Shown here in pieces: positions 18,989-28,435 of a DNA stretch of 49,333 nt. Made by a program: the position numbers and the translations under genes. Position 1 is the stretch's first letter. Every line of letters begins with the position of its first letter. Source of the stretch: an uncultured Terriglobales bacterium (GTDB lineage: Bacteria; Acidobacteriota; Terriglobia; Terriglobales; Acidobacteriaceae); NCBI GenBank assembly GCA_955652395.1, contig CATPBJ010000116.1, positions 1-49,333 on the forward strand. Direction: 5' to 3'. The notes beneath the pieces are model-generated. The model saw nothing but the letters and a program-made list of their open reading frames with translations, made no database searches and was not told where the DNA came from.

Positions 18989-20428
18989 ATGAAGCGTAAG
19001 GCATGTGTCATCGGCGCCGGTCCCAATGGGGTGGCCGCAGCCATTGTTCTGGCCCAGGCGGGACTGCAGGTAGACGTGATGGAAGCGGAACCAACACCCG
19101 GCGGGGCAGCGCGCACCATGGAATTGACGTTGCCTGGTTATCTTCACGATTTTGGATCGGCGGTCCATCCGCTGGGGAAAGGGTCGCCATTTTTCTCATC
19201 TCTTCCCCTGCGCGACTATGGCCTGGAGTGGATTCACTCGCCGGCTCCACTGGCTCACCCGCTCGACGACGGCACGGCGGTGATGCTGGAACGTGACCTG
19301 TCAGACACCGAGGCTTCACTTGGGGTGGACGGCAATGCCTGGAGAAAGCTCATGCAGTCGTTTGTTGAGCGCTGGAGTGAACTTGCTCCGGACGTGCTGC
19401 GTCCAGTTCGCTCTTTTCCCGAGCACCCCGGGCTGATGGCGCGTTTTGGGATGAGTGCGGTCCTATCCGCTAAGACTATTGCCCGGCGGTTCCGGAGCGA
19501 GCGCACTCGAGTGCTCTTCGCCGGCTTGGCAGCTCATTCGTTTCTGAGCCTGGATGAACCGTTGAGCGCGGCGGCTGGCATGTTGATGGCGGTTCTCGCG
19601 CATGCCGTGGGATGGCCGATCCCGCGTGGTGGCTCTCAGTCAATCACAGACGCGCTGTGCCGGTATCTGGCGATATTCGGAAGTAAGGTAACAACATCTT
19701 GGCGAGTTGAGTCGCTGTCCGCGTTGCCAGGCTATGACCTGATTCTCTGTGACGTGACCCCGCGACAGCTTCTCAAAATCGCTGGAAAACGGCTGTCGGA
19801 TCACTACAAGCATCGCTTGCAGACCTACCGCTACGGGCCCGGTGTGTTCAAAGTGGACTATGCTCTGCACGCGCCGATTCCGTGGCGAGCGTCCGATTGC
19901 TCGCGCGCCGCCACCCTGCACCTGGGTGGAAGTTTTGACGAGATCGCTGCCTCGGAGCAGGCAGTTCGAGATGGACGTCTCGCGGTTCGTCCATTTGTTC
20001 TGCTGGCGCAGCCGAGTCTGTTCGATCCATCGCGAGCCCCGCAAGGCAAACACACTGCGTGGGCCTACTGCCATGTGCCCAACGGATCGAACACCGACAT
20101 GCTAAGCAAACTGGAAGACCAGATCGAGCGGTTCGCTCCCGGATTTCGCGACTGCGTTGTGGCCCGTCGCGTCTTTTCACCGGTTGATCTCGAAAGAATG
20201 GATGCCAACCTTGTTGGAGGCGACATCGGAGGCGGAGTCATGGACATACGCCAGTTTCTGTTCCGACCCACATGGAGGCACTACGCTACCTCGGCGAAAG
20301 ATATTTACATCTGCTCCTCATCAACTCCGCCGGGAGGCGGCGTGCATGGAATGTGTGGCTATCATGCAGCGAAAACGGCGTTATCGAGGTTGAAGCCCAG
20401 TTACGCCGTGGCGAAGGTGAGCGCCTAA
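18989..20428 (+). CDS. CrtI-like FAD-dependent oxidoreductase
   Basis: The 479-residue product belongs to the phytoene desaturase/amine oxidase-like flavoprotein group. The N-terminus carries the dinucleotide-binding motif VIGAGPNGVAAAIVLAQAG followed by VDVMEAEPTPGGAART. The C-terminus has the second FAD-binding element PPGGGVHGMCGYHAAKTAL. No signal peptide is present. Such proteins desaturate or isomerise hydrophobic substrates, but the exact substrate cannot be read from sequence and no carotenoid genes are nearby. It is likely expressed with the lipase maturation factor gene just upstream. Confidence 0.88.
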   Translation: MKRKACVIGAGPNGVAAAIVLAQAGLQVDVMEAEPTPGGAARTMELTLPGYLHDFGSAVHPLGKGSPFFSSLPLRDYGLEWIHSPAPLAHPLDDGTAVMLERDLSDTEASLGVDGNAWRKLMQSFVERWSELAPDVLRPVRSFPEHPGLMARFGMSAVLSAKTIARRFRSERTRVLFAGLAAHSFLSLDEPLSAAAGMLMAVLAHAVGWPIPRGGSQSITDALCRYLAIFGSKVTTSWRVESLSALPGYDLILCDVTPRQLLKIAGKRLSDHYKHRLQTYRYGPGVFKVDYALHAPIPWRASDCSRAATLHLGGSFDEIAASEQAVRDGRLAVRPFVLLAQPSLFDPSRAPQGKHTAWAYCHVPNGSNTDMLSKLEDQIERFAPGFRDCVVARRVFSPVDLERMDANLVGGDIGGGVMDIRQFLFRPTWRHYATSAKDIYICSSSTPPGGGVHGMCGYHAAKTALSRLKPSYAVAKVSA

Positions 20429-20615
20429 GCTGCCTCGACACCTAACCGCTTCATTATCAACAGATGGGAGAGCAAAGATACTTTGATCGGGCTTGTTTCG
20501 TCGATAGCGGAACTTCGCGTTCTGCTTCGTGTCCGTTCTGACGTGAGATCATTTGCGCATGGCAGCGTGCCGAAATTGAATAGTTTGAATACGGCGTAGT
20601 CGAACCTAACGCAAA

Positions 20616-20642
20616 AATGGCGAGTCGTGGATACTCGCCATT
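20616..20642 (-). terminator. Rho-independent terminator after the ABM-fold gene
   Basis: A perfect 10-base inverted repeat (20616-20625 with 20633-20642, stem AATGGCGAGT) encloses a seven-base loop. Read on the minus strand it lies 16 bases after the stop of the ABM gene and is followed by a run of five T, the standard layout of an intrinsic terminator. Confidence 0.7.
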
Positions 20643-20658
20643 CGAGGTTTCGATCCTC

Positions 20659-20982
20659 CTACGCCGCCTTGCCCACAGGTATGCTAAAAGTTTCTGCCGC
20701 CTCCACATTGAATGAGCGAACAGTGGGCGCTCCATTCATGAGGTGTCCTACCGAGCCAGCCATTTTCGGGAATACTTCGCGGTAATAGCGCTCGGCGTCC
20801 TCCCCGGTTTTCCAAAAACTCAACCCCACTCCAAGATTTGCTTTTTCGGTCCCAAACAACAGGATCTCATCCACAAATCCCTGTTGCTTTTTTAGAGTGG
20901 GAAGAATCTCGTTGTTCCAAGCGGTAACGAACTCTGTTTTCTTTCCTGGTTTGAAGGTTCCTTCAATAATGAGAGTGTGCAT
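20659..20982 (-). CDS. Antibiotic biosynthesis monooxygenase (ABM) fold protein
   Basis: The 107-residue product opens MHTLIIEGTFKPGKKTEFVT. It has the ferredoxin-like alpha/beta plan of dimeric ABM-domain proteins, with QQGFVDEILLFGTEK in the middle and a SFWKTGEDAERYYREVFP helix. Such domains act as cofactor-free monooxygenases, haem-degrading enzymes or simply as stress-related proteins, and no diagnostic residues settle which. The ATG follows AAGGAG, and a hairpin terminator lies directly downstream, so it is a single-gene transcript. Confidence 0.82.
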   Translation of the reverse strand: MHTLIIEGTFKPGKKTEFVTAWNNEILPTLKKQQGFVDEILLFGTEKANLGVGLSFWKTGEDAERYYREVFPKMAGSVGHLMNGAPTVRSFNVEAAETFSIPVGKAA

Positions 20983-21002
20983 GGGGAACTCCTTTCAGGT
21001 AG

Positions 21003-21920
21003 GTGGAATGTGAAGGGAAGCTGTCGAGTTCCAGTGACACGACAGTCCAGCTTGGCTTTCAGGGAAACGCTACACCCCCTGACGCCGCCGGTCAACAGTT
21101 CGCGTCATCATCAGTTGCTCTGACAAAGGCTGTCGAATACCGAACGAGCGATCTCAGCTGCGACATCGCGCTTGGGGCGCCGCCCGGATTACCGCTCTGC
21201 CCTGGCCTGAAGCGACACGGTTTGCCGATTTGAGGGTCGAGGGTTTTGCACATGATGCTTGTTTCTCGCCTATCGTCAGGCGAATGTCAGGGACCTGGTT
21301 CGCGGCGGACTGGGCAAGGTCAAAAATGACTTCCCGTTTCGGCGATTGGACCCATCCAGAAGGCCACCCGCCCGGCGACAAGACTAAACGCCGAGTCTCG
21401 GGTTTCCCCCGAAGCTGATCGCTGAAAAAGGGGAGAACGAAGTGGTGCGAGACTGTACGAAAGACCTGCTGCCTGCTTACTCGGACCAGGAGCTTGTTTA
21501 CGAACTGGCCTCGACCAGTTCTGCCGCTTAACAAAGGCTGCTCATCCTGCCTGGTCTTCGGCATCCTTCTCGAACGCAGATTGCCACTCTTGTGCGCAGG
21601 TGCGCCAGGCGCCATTCATGCGGCATTCCCGGAATCGAATATGTATTCCTGAAAATCTCACGCTCGGCGCGAGAAGGCGAACAGTAGTGCCGCCCGAGCG
21701 ACGGACAATCCGGAGGGGCGCAACTGAGGTTCCTTTCGATAGCGCCTCATAAACGGACACTCTCAGTTATACGGTATTCACCGTAGGCGAATTTCGCCCG
21801 AACGAGCGCAAAAATTGCACGCATGGGCTCTCTTGTCACGCTCAATTCGCTACATACCAGCGTTTTTCATTGGCAGTTGGCGTGCTCGTCTGTTAATCGT
21901 GGCATCTTAGGTCAGGTGTA
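21003..21920. other. Long intergenic region with paired small hairpins
   Basis: About 900 bases lack a convincing gene; the longer frames look like translated non-coding DNA. Two adjacent perfect inverted repeats lie at 21770-21785 (TACGGT, loop ATTC, ACCGTA) and 21786-21798 (GGCGA, loop ATT, TCGCC). They sit about 125 bases before the secreted protein gene and could be operator sites or part of its leader. This is only a structural observation. Confidence 0.4.
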
Positions 21921-22694
21921 ATGAATCTGGAGATCACCAGACCGTTGCTGAAAGTGGCCGGGTTAACCCCGCTCCTCTGCTGTCTCGCCATTGCTCAGCC
22001 GGGCGCCCGCCCGGATGTCTTGTCGATGAACGCTATTGTTCAAGGAATGGAAGAAGCTCAATATCGACTTCGGGTGCAACCTCGACCGCCGTATCAAGTG
22101 ATTCGCGAGTACCGACTGTTTGGTGCGAAGAGTTCAAGCGTTAATGCCGAAGTGGTCGCGCAACTGGACTTCAGGCCTCCGACGGGTAGAGACTACAACA
22201 TTCAGAAGTGGTCAGGCAGCGCCCGAGGGAAGCAGGTTGTGCAGCGTGTCCTGGATCACGAAGTAGAAGAAAATGAAGGCGATTATGCTCGAAGGGCTAT
22301 TACTACTGATAACTATGACTTTATCTTGGTTGGCGAAACGCTTCGAGAGGGTCGGCCTTGTTATGTGGTGGGACTGAAGCCAAAACGGAAAGAGAGAGAC
22401 TTGATTTCGGGGGAAGCCTGGGTCGAAAAGAGTTCACTTTCCATCCTCCATATTGAAGGCGAAACCGCAAGACCCCCTTCATGGTGGCTGAAGAGCGTTC
22501 GAGTCAAACTCTCGTTTGGCGACCTCTCTGGAAGTTGGCTACAAACGAGCATGGAAGCCGTGGCCGACGTACGTTTTCTCGGTTCCCATACTTTGACATC
22601 GCGTATTCTTGATTACCGTGGCACTGATTTATCTGCAGCGACAACGCTCGCTCCAACTCGCATTCAGACGCCATCCCCGGCTTCCGGACATTGA
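21921..22694 (+). CDS. Secreted LolA/RseB-like protein
   Basis: The 257-residue product has a signal peptide (hydrophobic stretch ending CCLAIAQPG). Its beta-rich body has the patterns QVIREYRLFG, YDFILVGETLREGRPCYVVG, SGEAWVEKSSLSILHIEGE and GDLSGSWLQTSMEAVADVR, resembling outer-membrane lipoprotein-sorting/RseB-type folds that hold hydrophobic ligands. Its last 17 residues (TTLAPTRIQTPSPASGH) are encoded by a 60-base dispersed repeat also found at 6122-6181. The native C-terminus may thus have been replaced by repeat-derived sequence. Confidence 0.75.
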   Translation: MNLEITRPLLKVAGLTPLLCCLAIAQPGARPDVLSMNAIVQGMEEAQYRLRVQPRPPYQVIREYRLFGAKSSSVNAEVVAQLDFRPPTGRDYNIQKWSGSARGKQVVQRVLDHEVEENEGDYARRAITTDNYDFILVGETLREGRPCYVVGLKPKRKERDLISGEAWVEKSSLSILHIEGETARPPSWWLKSVRVKLSFGDLSGSWLQTSMEAVADVRFLGSHTLTSRILDYRGTDLSAATTLAPTRIQTPSPASGH

Positions 22695-22699
22695 AATGC
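22640..22699. repeat. 60-bp dispersed repeat, copy 2 (partner at 6122-6181)
   Basis: This segment matches 6122-6181 nearly base for base (about four to five differences). It supplies the final 17 codons and the stop of the upstream secreted protein. In both copies the match ends at CATTGAAATGC; upstream and downstream sequences are unrelated. Confidence 0.75.
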
Positions 22700-23103
22700 A
22701 TCAAAGATTGGTCGGAACGCACATGGGCATGTATCCCGGCATAGTAAATACTAGGGATTGTCCACGTTCACTCAACGAAAAGTCGCGAACGTCGCGCTAA
22801 AGGCGTACGCGCGGGCGGCGCGGAGGCGCTGTCTGCAAGAGAAGCCGCCTCCCCGATTGCGATTGAACGTTAATTGATGGATGGGACAAATGAGCAATTA
22901 ATCCCCCAGCGACTAATCGCGTTGTGCTTCGTTAGCATCCTCTCATCAGTGAGGGCCTTGACGGCACCCATGGCAGCCCCCTTTGTCTCCGTAGGCCGAA
23001 TAATCGAACAGATCGCGAACTTTCGGCCGAGGAACGGGTGGCTCGGGCATGATCAAATTGGCCTGCAAGGACTCCGGCTGGTTTGTTTTGAGGTTCTTGG
23101 CTA
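22700..23103. other. Intergenic region between converging genes
   Basis: About 400 bases between the rightward secreted protein and the 3' end of the leftward kinase. Open frames here show no family pattern and no strong terminator hairpin is visible. Confidence 0.45.
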
Positions 23104-24585
23104 TTAGCTCTGTGGCCGAAAGGTGAGTTGTAGTTCGCCAGGTTTTCTACCGCAGACTATCTCCAGTGTGTTTTGCTTGTCCCTCATGAACGCGCCGTCG
23201 ACGGTTTTGGACTGATCGTAGTGATCGGCTGCGGATTGGATTCGCACTCGTACTTTGTGTTTACCCGTGGGCACTCCGATGGTTTCGGATTGGCGACCTT
23301 CGACCCTCCGGAACACAAGCGCACGGGTCTTTGTGTCGCCGTGCAATGAATGGGTGTAGACCAAACGATTGTCCAGCCAGACTGATGCGCGGGCCTCGGC
23401 GAAATGATGCTGGATTTGTATCTGTAAGGTCCCATTAGGCAATTGCAAAACAGGACTGCTCTTATTGCTGCCACCATTATCGACACTATGACTCGAAGAC
23501 TCGGCCGCCGCCGTTTTCGCCATTTGACTCGGCTGGGGACGAGCGCGGCTTATCGTGAAAAGCGTGACGAATCCGATCGCGAAAGCCAGAAAGGCGCCAG
23601 GAAGCATGCTATCCCATTTGAGCCGCGACCTGATCTGTTGCGCAGTCCCCTTCTTTGCGAGCTCCGCACAGGAGACGCCTGCGACGTACCAGGGACTGGT
23701 GTCTCTCTTCGGACTGCGTGCCGTCCAATCAGCTTTCTGAATTAAGCCGCAGCTCTCTCGCAACTGCCTGATGTCATTCGCCAGTTCCATCCCAGTCTGA
23801 TAGCGCTGGCCTGGGTCCTTGGCAATAGCCCGGGCGACGATCCGGTCAATTTCGGGAGGAAGCTGTGAATTAAGCGCGGTAACTGCAAGAGGATCGTAAT
23901 TGACCAGCTTAAAGCACACGGTGGTTGCGCTATTTCCCTGAAAAGGTCTGTGACCTGTGAGCATGGAGTAGAGAATAACGCCCACGGCAAACAAGTCAGA
24001 CCGTCCGTCCACACCTTCCTCGCTCAATTGCTCGGGAGCCATGTACGCTGGACTGCCCAGCACTTGCCCAGGTATGGTCAACTCAGCCTGATTCAGCTTG
24101 GAAATGCCGAAGTCTGTAATTTTTGCGTGACCTTCCGCTGTGACAAGGATATTCGCAGGCTTGATATCGCGATGGACCACTCCCTGTTCGTGTGCATAGT
24201 GGAGAGCCTCCGCAAGCTCCTGCGCCAGCCGCAGCGCGGTATTCAAGGGCAGCTGATTGTTGGCTCCAGTCAAAAGCTTATCGAGAGATTGTCCCTCGAC
24301 GTACTCCATGACCAAGTAGGGCGCCTCTGCTTCTGGTTCTCCCACATCGAAAATGGTCACGATGCCGGGATGCGAGAGCCGCCCGGCTGCCTTGGCTTCC
24401 ACAACAAAGCGCTCCCGATACTCTTTTTCTGCGTCGGGTTCCAGGCCTGAAAGGGAGATCGTTTTGATGGCGACCGCTCGATCGATTCTGGGGTCGCGGC
24501 CGAGGTAGACCGTCCCCATGGCGCCGCGTCCAAGTTCGGCGTCGATCACGTACCTGCCTGTGAGTGCGCCCACGCGTGTCGCCAT
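23104..24585 (-). CDS. Membrane-bound Ser/Thr protein kinase
   Basis: The 493-residue product has a complete Hanks-type kinase domain (residues 12-275). It has the glycine loop GRGAMGTVYLG, catalytic Lys41, HRDIKPANIL with Asp140, DFG at 158-160 and APE at 183-185. A transmembrane helix at about 328-347 is followed by an extracytoplasmic domain of about 140 residues. The end of that domain (VGVPTGKHKVRVRIQSAAD-like pattern) resembles a PEGA-type beta module. It would sense an envelope signal and phosphorylate cytoplasmic targets. The start ATG lies six bases after the stop of a Flp pilin gene on the same strand, so the two are almost certainly co-transcribed. Confidence 0.93.
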   Translation of the reverse strand: MATRVGALTGRYVIDAELGRGAMGTVYLGRDPRIDRAVAIKTISLSGLEPDAEKEYRERFVVEAKAAGRLSHPGIVTIFDVGEPEAEAPYLVMEYVEGQSLDKLLTGANNQLPLNTALRLAQELAEALHYAHEQGVVHRDIKPANILVTAEGHAKITDFGISKLNQAELTIPGQVLGSPAYMAPEQLSEEGVDGRSDLFAVGVILYSMLTGHRPFQGNSATTVCFKLVNYDPLAVTALNSQLPPEIDRIVARAIAKDPGQRYQTGMELANDIRQLRESCGLIQKADWTARSPKRDTSPWYVAGVSCAELAKKGTAQQIRSRLKWDSMLPGAFLAFAIGFVTLFTISRARPQPSQMAKTAAAESSSHSVDNGGSNKSSPVLQLPNGTLQIQIQHHFAEARASVWLDNRLVYTHSLHGDTKTRALVFRRVEGRQSETIGVPTGKHKVRVRIQSAADHYDQSKTVDGAFMRDKQNTLEIVCGRKPGELQLTFRPQS

Positions 24586-24591
24586 AGTGTG

Positions 24592-24756
24592 TTACTGAAT
24601 TGCGCTACCTACGTTGGCGAATACATTGCCCGCGTGAGAGCCAATCAGCCGGATTGTGCCAATCGCTATCACTAGGATGACAGCGAGCATCACTGCATAC
24701 TCTGCGACATCTTGGCCGTCTTCCTGCCGCCAAATCCTACAAAGAAAGTCAGTCAT
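24592..24756 (-). CDS. Flp-family type IVb pilin, upstream of a kinase
   Basis: A 54-codon leftward frame (ATG at 24756) encodes MTDFLCRIWRQEDGQ followed by DVAEYAVMLAVILVIAIGTI and a short GSHAGNVF-containing tail. This is nearly the same hydrophobic segment as the pilin at 8695-8856. The Glu-Tyr pair after a short polar head is the Flp signature. An AAAGGCG sequence upstream could be the ribosome-binding site. The gene ends six bases before the Ser/Thr kinase start. No tad assembly genes are present in the window. Confidence 0.85.
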   Translation of the reverse strand: MTDFLCRIWRQEDGQDVAEYAVMLAVILVIAIGTIRLIGSHAGNVFANVGSAIQ

Positions 24757-25719
24757 TCCGCGCCTTTAAGGCTGCCATCACAGACAACCTAACGTCTTCC
24801 AGATTGAACCCTCTGAAGTGACGACACAATGGCCCATCCGTGTAAGACGCCTTCGTAACAAGATCGTGATAACCAAAGTCACTAACCATGATCTGCCAGG
24901 CCGGCTTCCGGTAGAGACAACTCGCAACCACTGAGGCACAAAAATGGTTGCCAGCTTCCCCGAGGGCCTCCCACCCGTTACGAGTATTGCGGAGCCGGAA
25001 AAGAGTGAAAAAGCGGCGGGTCGGCTGTGGAACGGCTCCAAATCGTACATCTAACTAAAAAGCGTATGCGCTGCGGAATAATGCTCGGTCATTCTGAAGG
25101 CTACGCTTGTGGCAGTGCAGGCCTCCGAGCGATGCTCTGGGACGTGAGCCTGCGTGACCTACACGCGGACTGCTGCGAACTTTGCGACGCCGTCCTCTGC
25201 AGTCCGTGTCTGTCGCGTCACATGAATGAGCCACAATCGAAGCCGTCTGTTCCGAGCGTTACTCAGAAATTGAAGCGTTTGGCATAGACGACCCAATGAC
25301 AGCGAGCATCACAGCCTCCAGTCACTCAGGAACCTTCGCGCTGAAAGTGCTTCAAGAACACATGCTGTGGAACAGATGAATTGTGACTAGGCGGGGTCTA
25401 GAAGCAGGGCTTTAGCGATTGCGGATCGGCACGGTTTATGGAAATTTACTTAGAAGTAAGGCTTTTCAGGAGCCCGCATCGTGCCCCCCAGAGACCATAA
25501 AAATCCCCAGGTCGTAACGCAATTGCACGAACCTACGATCGCTATCATTCGCCCAAGGTGAGATTCATGACTCACCGCAGCTTTGATGAATCGGGGAGGG
25601 CTACGCTTCGCGCATAGCCGCCGAACATTGCGAAGCGGTAGAGCGGTTTTCCTCTAAACCCGTTATTTTGCAAACATCCCCAGCCCGATTTGTGGCGTCT
25701 AACCCCCGGCTGTACACGT
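24757..25719. other. Long intergenic region, one possible Cys-rich frame
   Basis: Nearly 1 kb without a firm gene. A rightward frame ending at 25287 (possible start 25132) contains DLHADCCELCDAVLCSPCLSRH, whose closely spaced Cys and His residues could bind zinc. It has no good ribosome-binding site and may be a remnant. The promoter for the leftward pilin-kinase pair must lie near 24757-24900. Confidence 0.35.
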
Positions 25720-25983
25720 ATGCTCGTTATCATAAGCGTGATCCGTCTGGACGACGGCCGGATACAGATCCGGGTGGCGAAGCCGCAACACGACTCGAAT
25801 CCCGTGCAAGAGTACCCGTCTGAAAAAGAGGCACGAGCAGTCCTGTCGGGTTTTGGAATCAAAGAAGAGGCGATAGATTTTCACTTGAATTTGCTCCCCC
25901 AACTCGGCGCTAACGAGCAGTTGAAGCTCCCTCCGATGGATATCCCACAACTCGAGCTATTGTCGCGTGGATTTCGGCTATGA
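25720..25983 (+). CDS. Small protein of unknown function
   Basis: From the ATG at 25720 the product has 87 residues ([20 protein letters not shown]). An in-frame upstream ATG at 25690 is less likely. A beta-strand start is followed by a helical [16 protein letters not shown] segment and a polar C-terminal half. Composition and codon use look like a real small cytoplasmic protein. No domain is recognised. A strong hairpin terminator follows at 26058-26095. Confidence 0.6.
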   Translation: MLVIISVIRLDDGRIQIRVAKPQHDSNPVQEYPSEKEARAVLSGFGIKEEAIDFHLNLLPQLGANEQLKLPPMDIPQLELLSRGFRL

Positions 25984-26057
25984 ATACTTCGCCTGCGAGC
26001 CGTCTCGATGGCTAGGCCGTCTATGAGCAGACTTTGGGGGGAGAGCTGTTCGAGCCG

Positions 26058-26095
26058 GCGTCCCCGGACTCAAACGAGTCCGGGGCGCTTTTGCT
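26058..26095 (+). terminator. Strong hairpin terminator
   Basis: A perfect 10-base stem (CCCCGGACTC at 26062-26071 pairing with 26076-26085) with the four-base loop AAAC is extended by a further GCG/CGC pair. It is followed by CGCTTTTGCTTT, the T-rich tail of an intrinsic terminator for the rightward small gene at 25720-25983. Confidence 0.75.
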
Positions 26096-26126
26096 TTGGG
26101 CTGAGTGCGCGCGTGTGGAGCACTGC

Positions 26127-26552
26127 TCACTTGTTGCAGGTCTCGCTCACCATCTTCAGGCTGGTGACACTCAGATCGGCGTACTCCTCTTTGCTCGATG
26201 CCTTCTCCACCTGTCCTTCTTTTTTCTCCTCTGCTTTCTCTTGTGCCTTGGACTCATGGGTACGGTAACCGGTGACAGTCACAGTATGACCGAGATGCTT
26301 ATCCAGTTTAACGCTGGCGCTGTGGAGCCCCCATGTCTTGCCGTCTTCCCCAATGACGGAAAACTCGCCCGGCTCATCGCCCTTTTGCAAGCAACCGGTG
26401 ACAGTCTCCATATGCTGCGCCGGCTTCCGCTCCGCTTTCTTTTCTTGCTGTTCTTGTGTGGCACTCTCTTGAGCAACCAGAGTGAGCGGGCACAGGCACA
26501 CGAAAAGAACGGGGACCAGCCAATAAGACATCCTCACGATCTTGTGGGACAT
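26127..26552 (-). CDS. Secreted small protein with OB-like core
   Basis: The ATG at 26552 is preceded by GGAGGAGGT, an excellent ribosome-binding site. The 141-residue product has a signal peptide ending LVAQE and a Glu/Lys-rich linker. A compact beta region follows (VTGCLQKGDEPGEFSVIGED, then LDKHLGHTVTVTGYRT), and last a charged linker and a short conserved-looking end (YADLSVTSLKMVSETC). The two Cys, in VTGCLQ and near the C-terminus (SETCNK), could pair after export. It resembles short acidobacterial periplasmic proteins with an OB-like fold. The role is unknown. Confidence 0.75.
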   Translation of the reverse strand: MSHKIVRMSYWLVPVLFVCLCPLTLVAQESATQEQQEKKAERKPAQHMETVTGCLQKGDEPGEFSVIGEDGKTWGLHSASVKLDKHLGHTVTVTGYRTHESKAQEKAEEKKEGQVEKASSKEEYADLSVTSLKMVSETCNK

Positions 26553-26572
26553 AACCTACCTCCTCCTTGATC

Positions 26573-27304
26573 TATTTATCGAGTCTCGAAGTGGCCGCGT
26601 GGTCACATTACAATCGTGCTTGTGGCCCAGCAATACAGTGAATGCCCGATTAAGAATTGATTACCCTCTCCCCACTCGGAATTGGAAAGGAGCCGGGCTG
26701 TTGAAATCCAGTCCTCCGCTCCAAGCCGTGTCTCCAGTGGAAGGCGCTTGTCTCCGCCCACCTTGAACTGTGAATGCGATCAAAACCAAGCAGCATACTG
26801 CCGAGTGACGTTCTGCTGTCTAAATCCGGCCTCGCTCCGGAACAATGCTCTCCATTTCGATCGCCAGCCATCGTGCGACGTCTGACAAAAAGATGTTATG
26901 TCCGGAAGCCGGTTGCATCAAAGACGGCATTCGCGATCGCTGGGCAAGACCGTAACTCGAAGTGTGGAACATGTTTTCCCTTTTTTGTGGGAACGCTCGT
27001 TCCTCTGGGTTTGAGTCTCGAGTTACTGGCGTAACGCGCGGGGGTAACGTCTGGGCCGAGAGAAGGATTGTCAAAGCACACCTTGCGGCGACTCCCGAGT
27101 AAGCTAAGTGCCCTCGATGTCAGCATTTCCAGCTGCGGTTAAAACAGAAGGGAGCAGCGTCGCTGTTGACGGCAACTGCACGCCTCGGTTGGCATCACGA
27201 TTGCATTCTCGCAATTGTGGAACGCAGTTGATTACAGCTGAAGACTTGAAGGTTCATTTACAGAACGGGCTACAAAGGCAGTAAACATTGACAAAGGACA
27301 AAAA
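26573..27304. other. Intergenic region with no recognised gene
   Basis: About 730 bases between divergent transcription units. Frames on both strands show no family pattern. The 3' end carries an AAAGGA ribosome-binding site for the Rap1a-like gene. Confidence 0.45.
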
Positions 27305-27640
27305 ATGAAAACCATATGTTTAGCGGCTTTGATTGTATTATTCTCATTCACCGCGTTCGCGGCGAATGACGAGACACCCGACAAGTTGGATGGAAACGAC
27401 CTCGCTATGTCCTGTAAGGAAGCAACGCAGGGCTTTGATGCTGGGTATTGTCTCGGAGTTGTCGAAGGGGTTATAAGCACCTCTAAAAAAGTCTGCAATC
27501 ACTCTACCATCACTCTGGGTGAAGCAGTAACTGTCGTAGACAAATACCTCCAAGACAATCCTGACAAGCTAAGCAAACGTGATGCCATCCTAGTCCGCGA
27601 AGCATTGTCGAAAAGGTATCCGTGCAGTTTGTTTAAGTAA
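27305..27640 (+). CDS. Secreted Rap1a/Tai immunity-like protein
   Basis: The 111-residue product has a clear signal peptide ending FTAFAAND. Its helical domain has the pattern of the Rap1a/Tai family: a Cys-containing DAGYCLGVVEGVI helix, ITLGEAVTVVDKYLQDNP and ALSKRYPC. The four Cys of the mature protein could form two disulfides. Founding members protect against type VI secretion amidase effectors, but many relatives stand alone. No type VI genes or effector are visible here. An orphan immunity or general envelope role is therefore equally possible. Confidence 0.8.
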   Translation: MKTICLAALIVLFSFTAFAANDETPDKLDGNDLAMSCKEATQGFDAGYCLGVVEGVISTSKKVCNHSTITLGEAVTVVDKYLQDNPDKLSKRDAILVREALSKRYPCSLFK

Positions 27641-27742
27641 GATCTGTACTTCATTCGAAGTGCGGCTCGGCTGGATCTACCGACCTCCCCCTTCGCACCT
27701 TGGCCGGGAGCACAATGAGGCGGGTTAGTACGAAGGATCGGA

Positions 27743-28141
27743 ATGAAGCTAGTAATCACAATCTTTATATCTCTTTTCCTTTTCGGTTGCGGCGGCCCAG
27801 TAAGTTCTCCGACCCCGGCGCCAAACCCGACATCGATACCGGCGGCTCCAGTACTAACAAAGATCAGCCTCTCCCCCGCAACAGCTTCAATTCATGTTGG
27901 GGAAGAGCAAACCTATGTCGCTCAGGGCTTTGACCAGTTCCAGAATCCGATAACCGGAATTACATTCACGTGGACTTCGTCGGATGACGGTGCGAATGAT
28001 CACGCCATTGCGATTTTTCATGGCGGGGTCGCAACGGGTATGTGGCCGGGGGTGATGCATGTCACAGCTTCGGCTGCAGGTGTAACCAGCGCACCAGCAG
28101 CTCTGACCGTACTCGCCCCCACTCCCACGCCTAAGCCTTAA
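27743..28141 (+). CDS. Lipoprotein with a bacterial Ig-like domain
   Basis: The ATG at 27743 follows AAGGA. The 132-residue product has a lipoprotein signal with the lipobox LFGC (Cys16), a Pro/Thr-rich linker and one Big2-type Ig-like domain (ISLSPATASIHVGEEQTYVA to VTSAPAALTVL). A Pro-rich tail ends the protein. It is likely anchored to a membrane and used for adhesion or as a surface spacer. A short direct repeat (AATGCACGAA, twice) lies downstream near 28170-28195. Confidence 0.82.
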   Translation: MKLVITIFISLFLFGCGGPVSSPTPAPNPTSIPAAPVLTKISLSPATASIHVGEEQTYVAQGFDQFQNPITGITFTWTSSDDGANDHAIAIFHGGVATGMWPGVMHVTASAAGVTSAPAALTVLAPTPTPKP

Positions 28142-28435
28142 GGCTCGGGCTAAGCCGCCGGCACCTATTGCTAATGCACGAATTAATGCACGAAGCCTTT
28201 CGAGACCATCGCTTCCGAATGACGCTGAGGGCTTAAACGTTAATCGCGGATTGGGCGTGCCTTCGGGGTTGATTAGCGTGGCCTCCGGTCTCTTTGTGAC
28301 TTTCCAGATCGGCTTTGTCACCGGGCTATTTTACGGCCAAGCCGCATTGGACTCCGCACTGAAAAAATCGGTTTCTTAGACCAAGCCGACCGACCAAAGC
28401 ACCGCCGACTACGGTCAATGCGAAACCGCGGTCGG

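Noticed and set aside
21154..21615. A 153-codon leftward frame in a long gap
   Set aside because: The translation has the random, Arg/Ser/Gln-rich look of non-coding GC-rich DNA, and no ribosome-binding site was seen.
25298..25315. Short match to the pilin gene near 24670
   Set aside because: Only about 16 bases are shared, with no protein-level continuation; probably chance.
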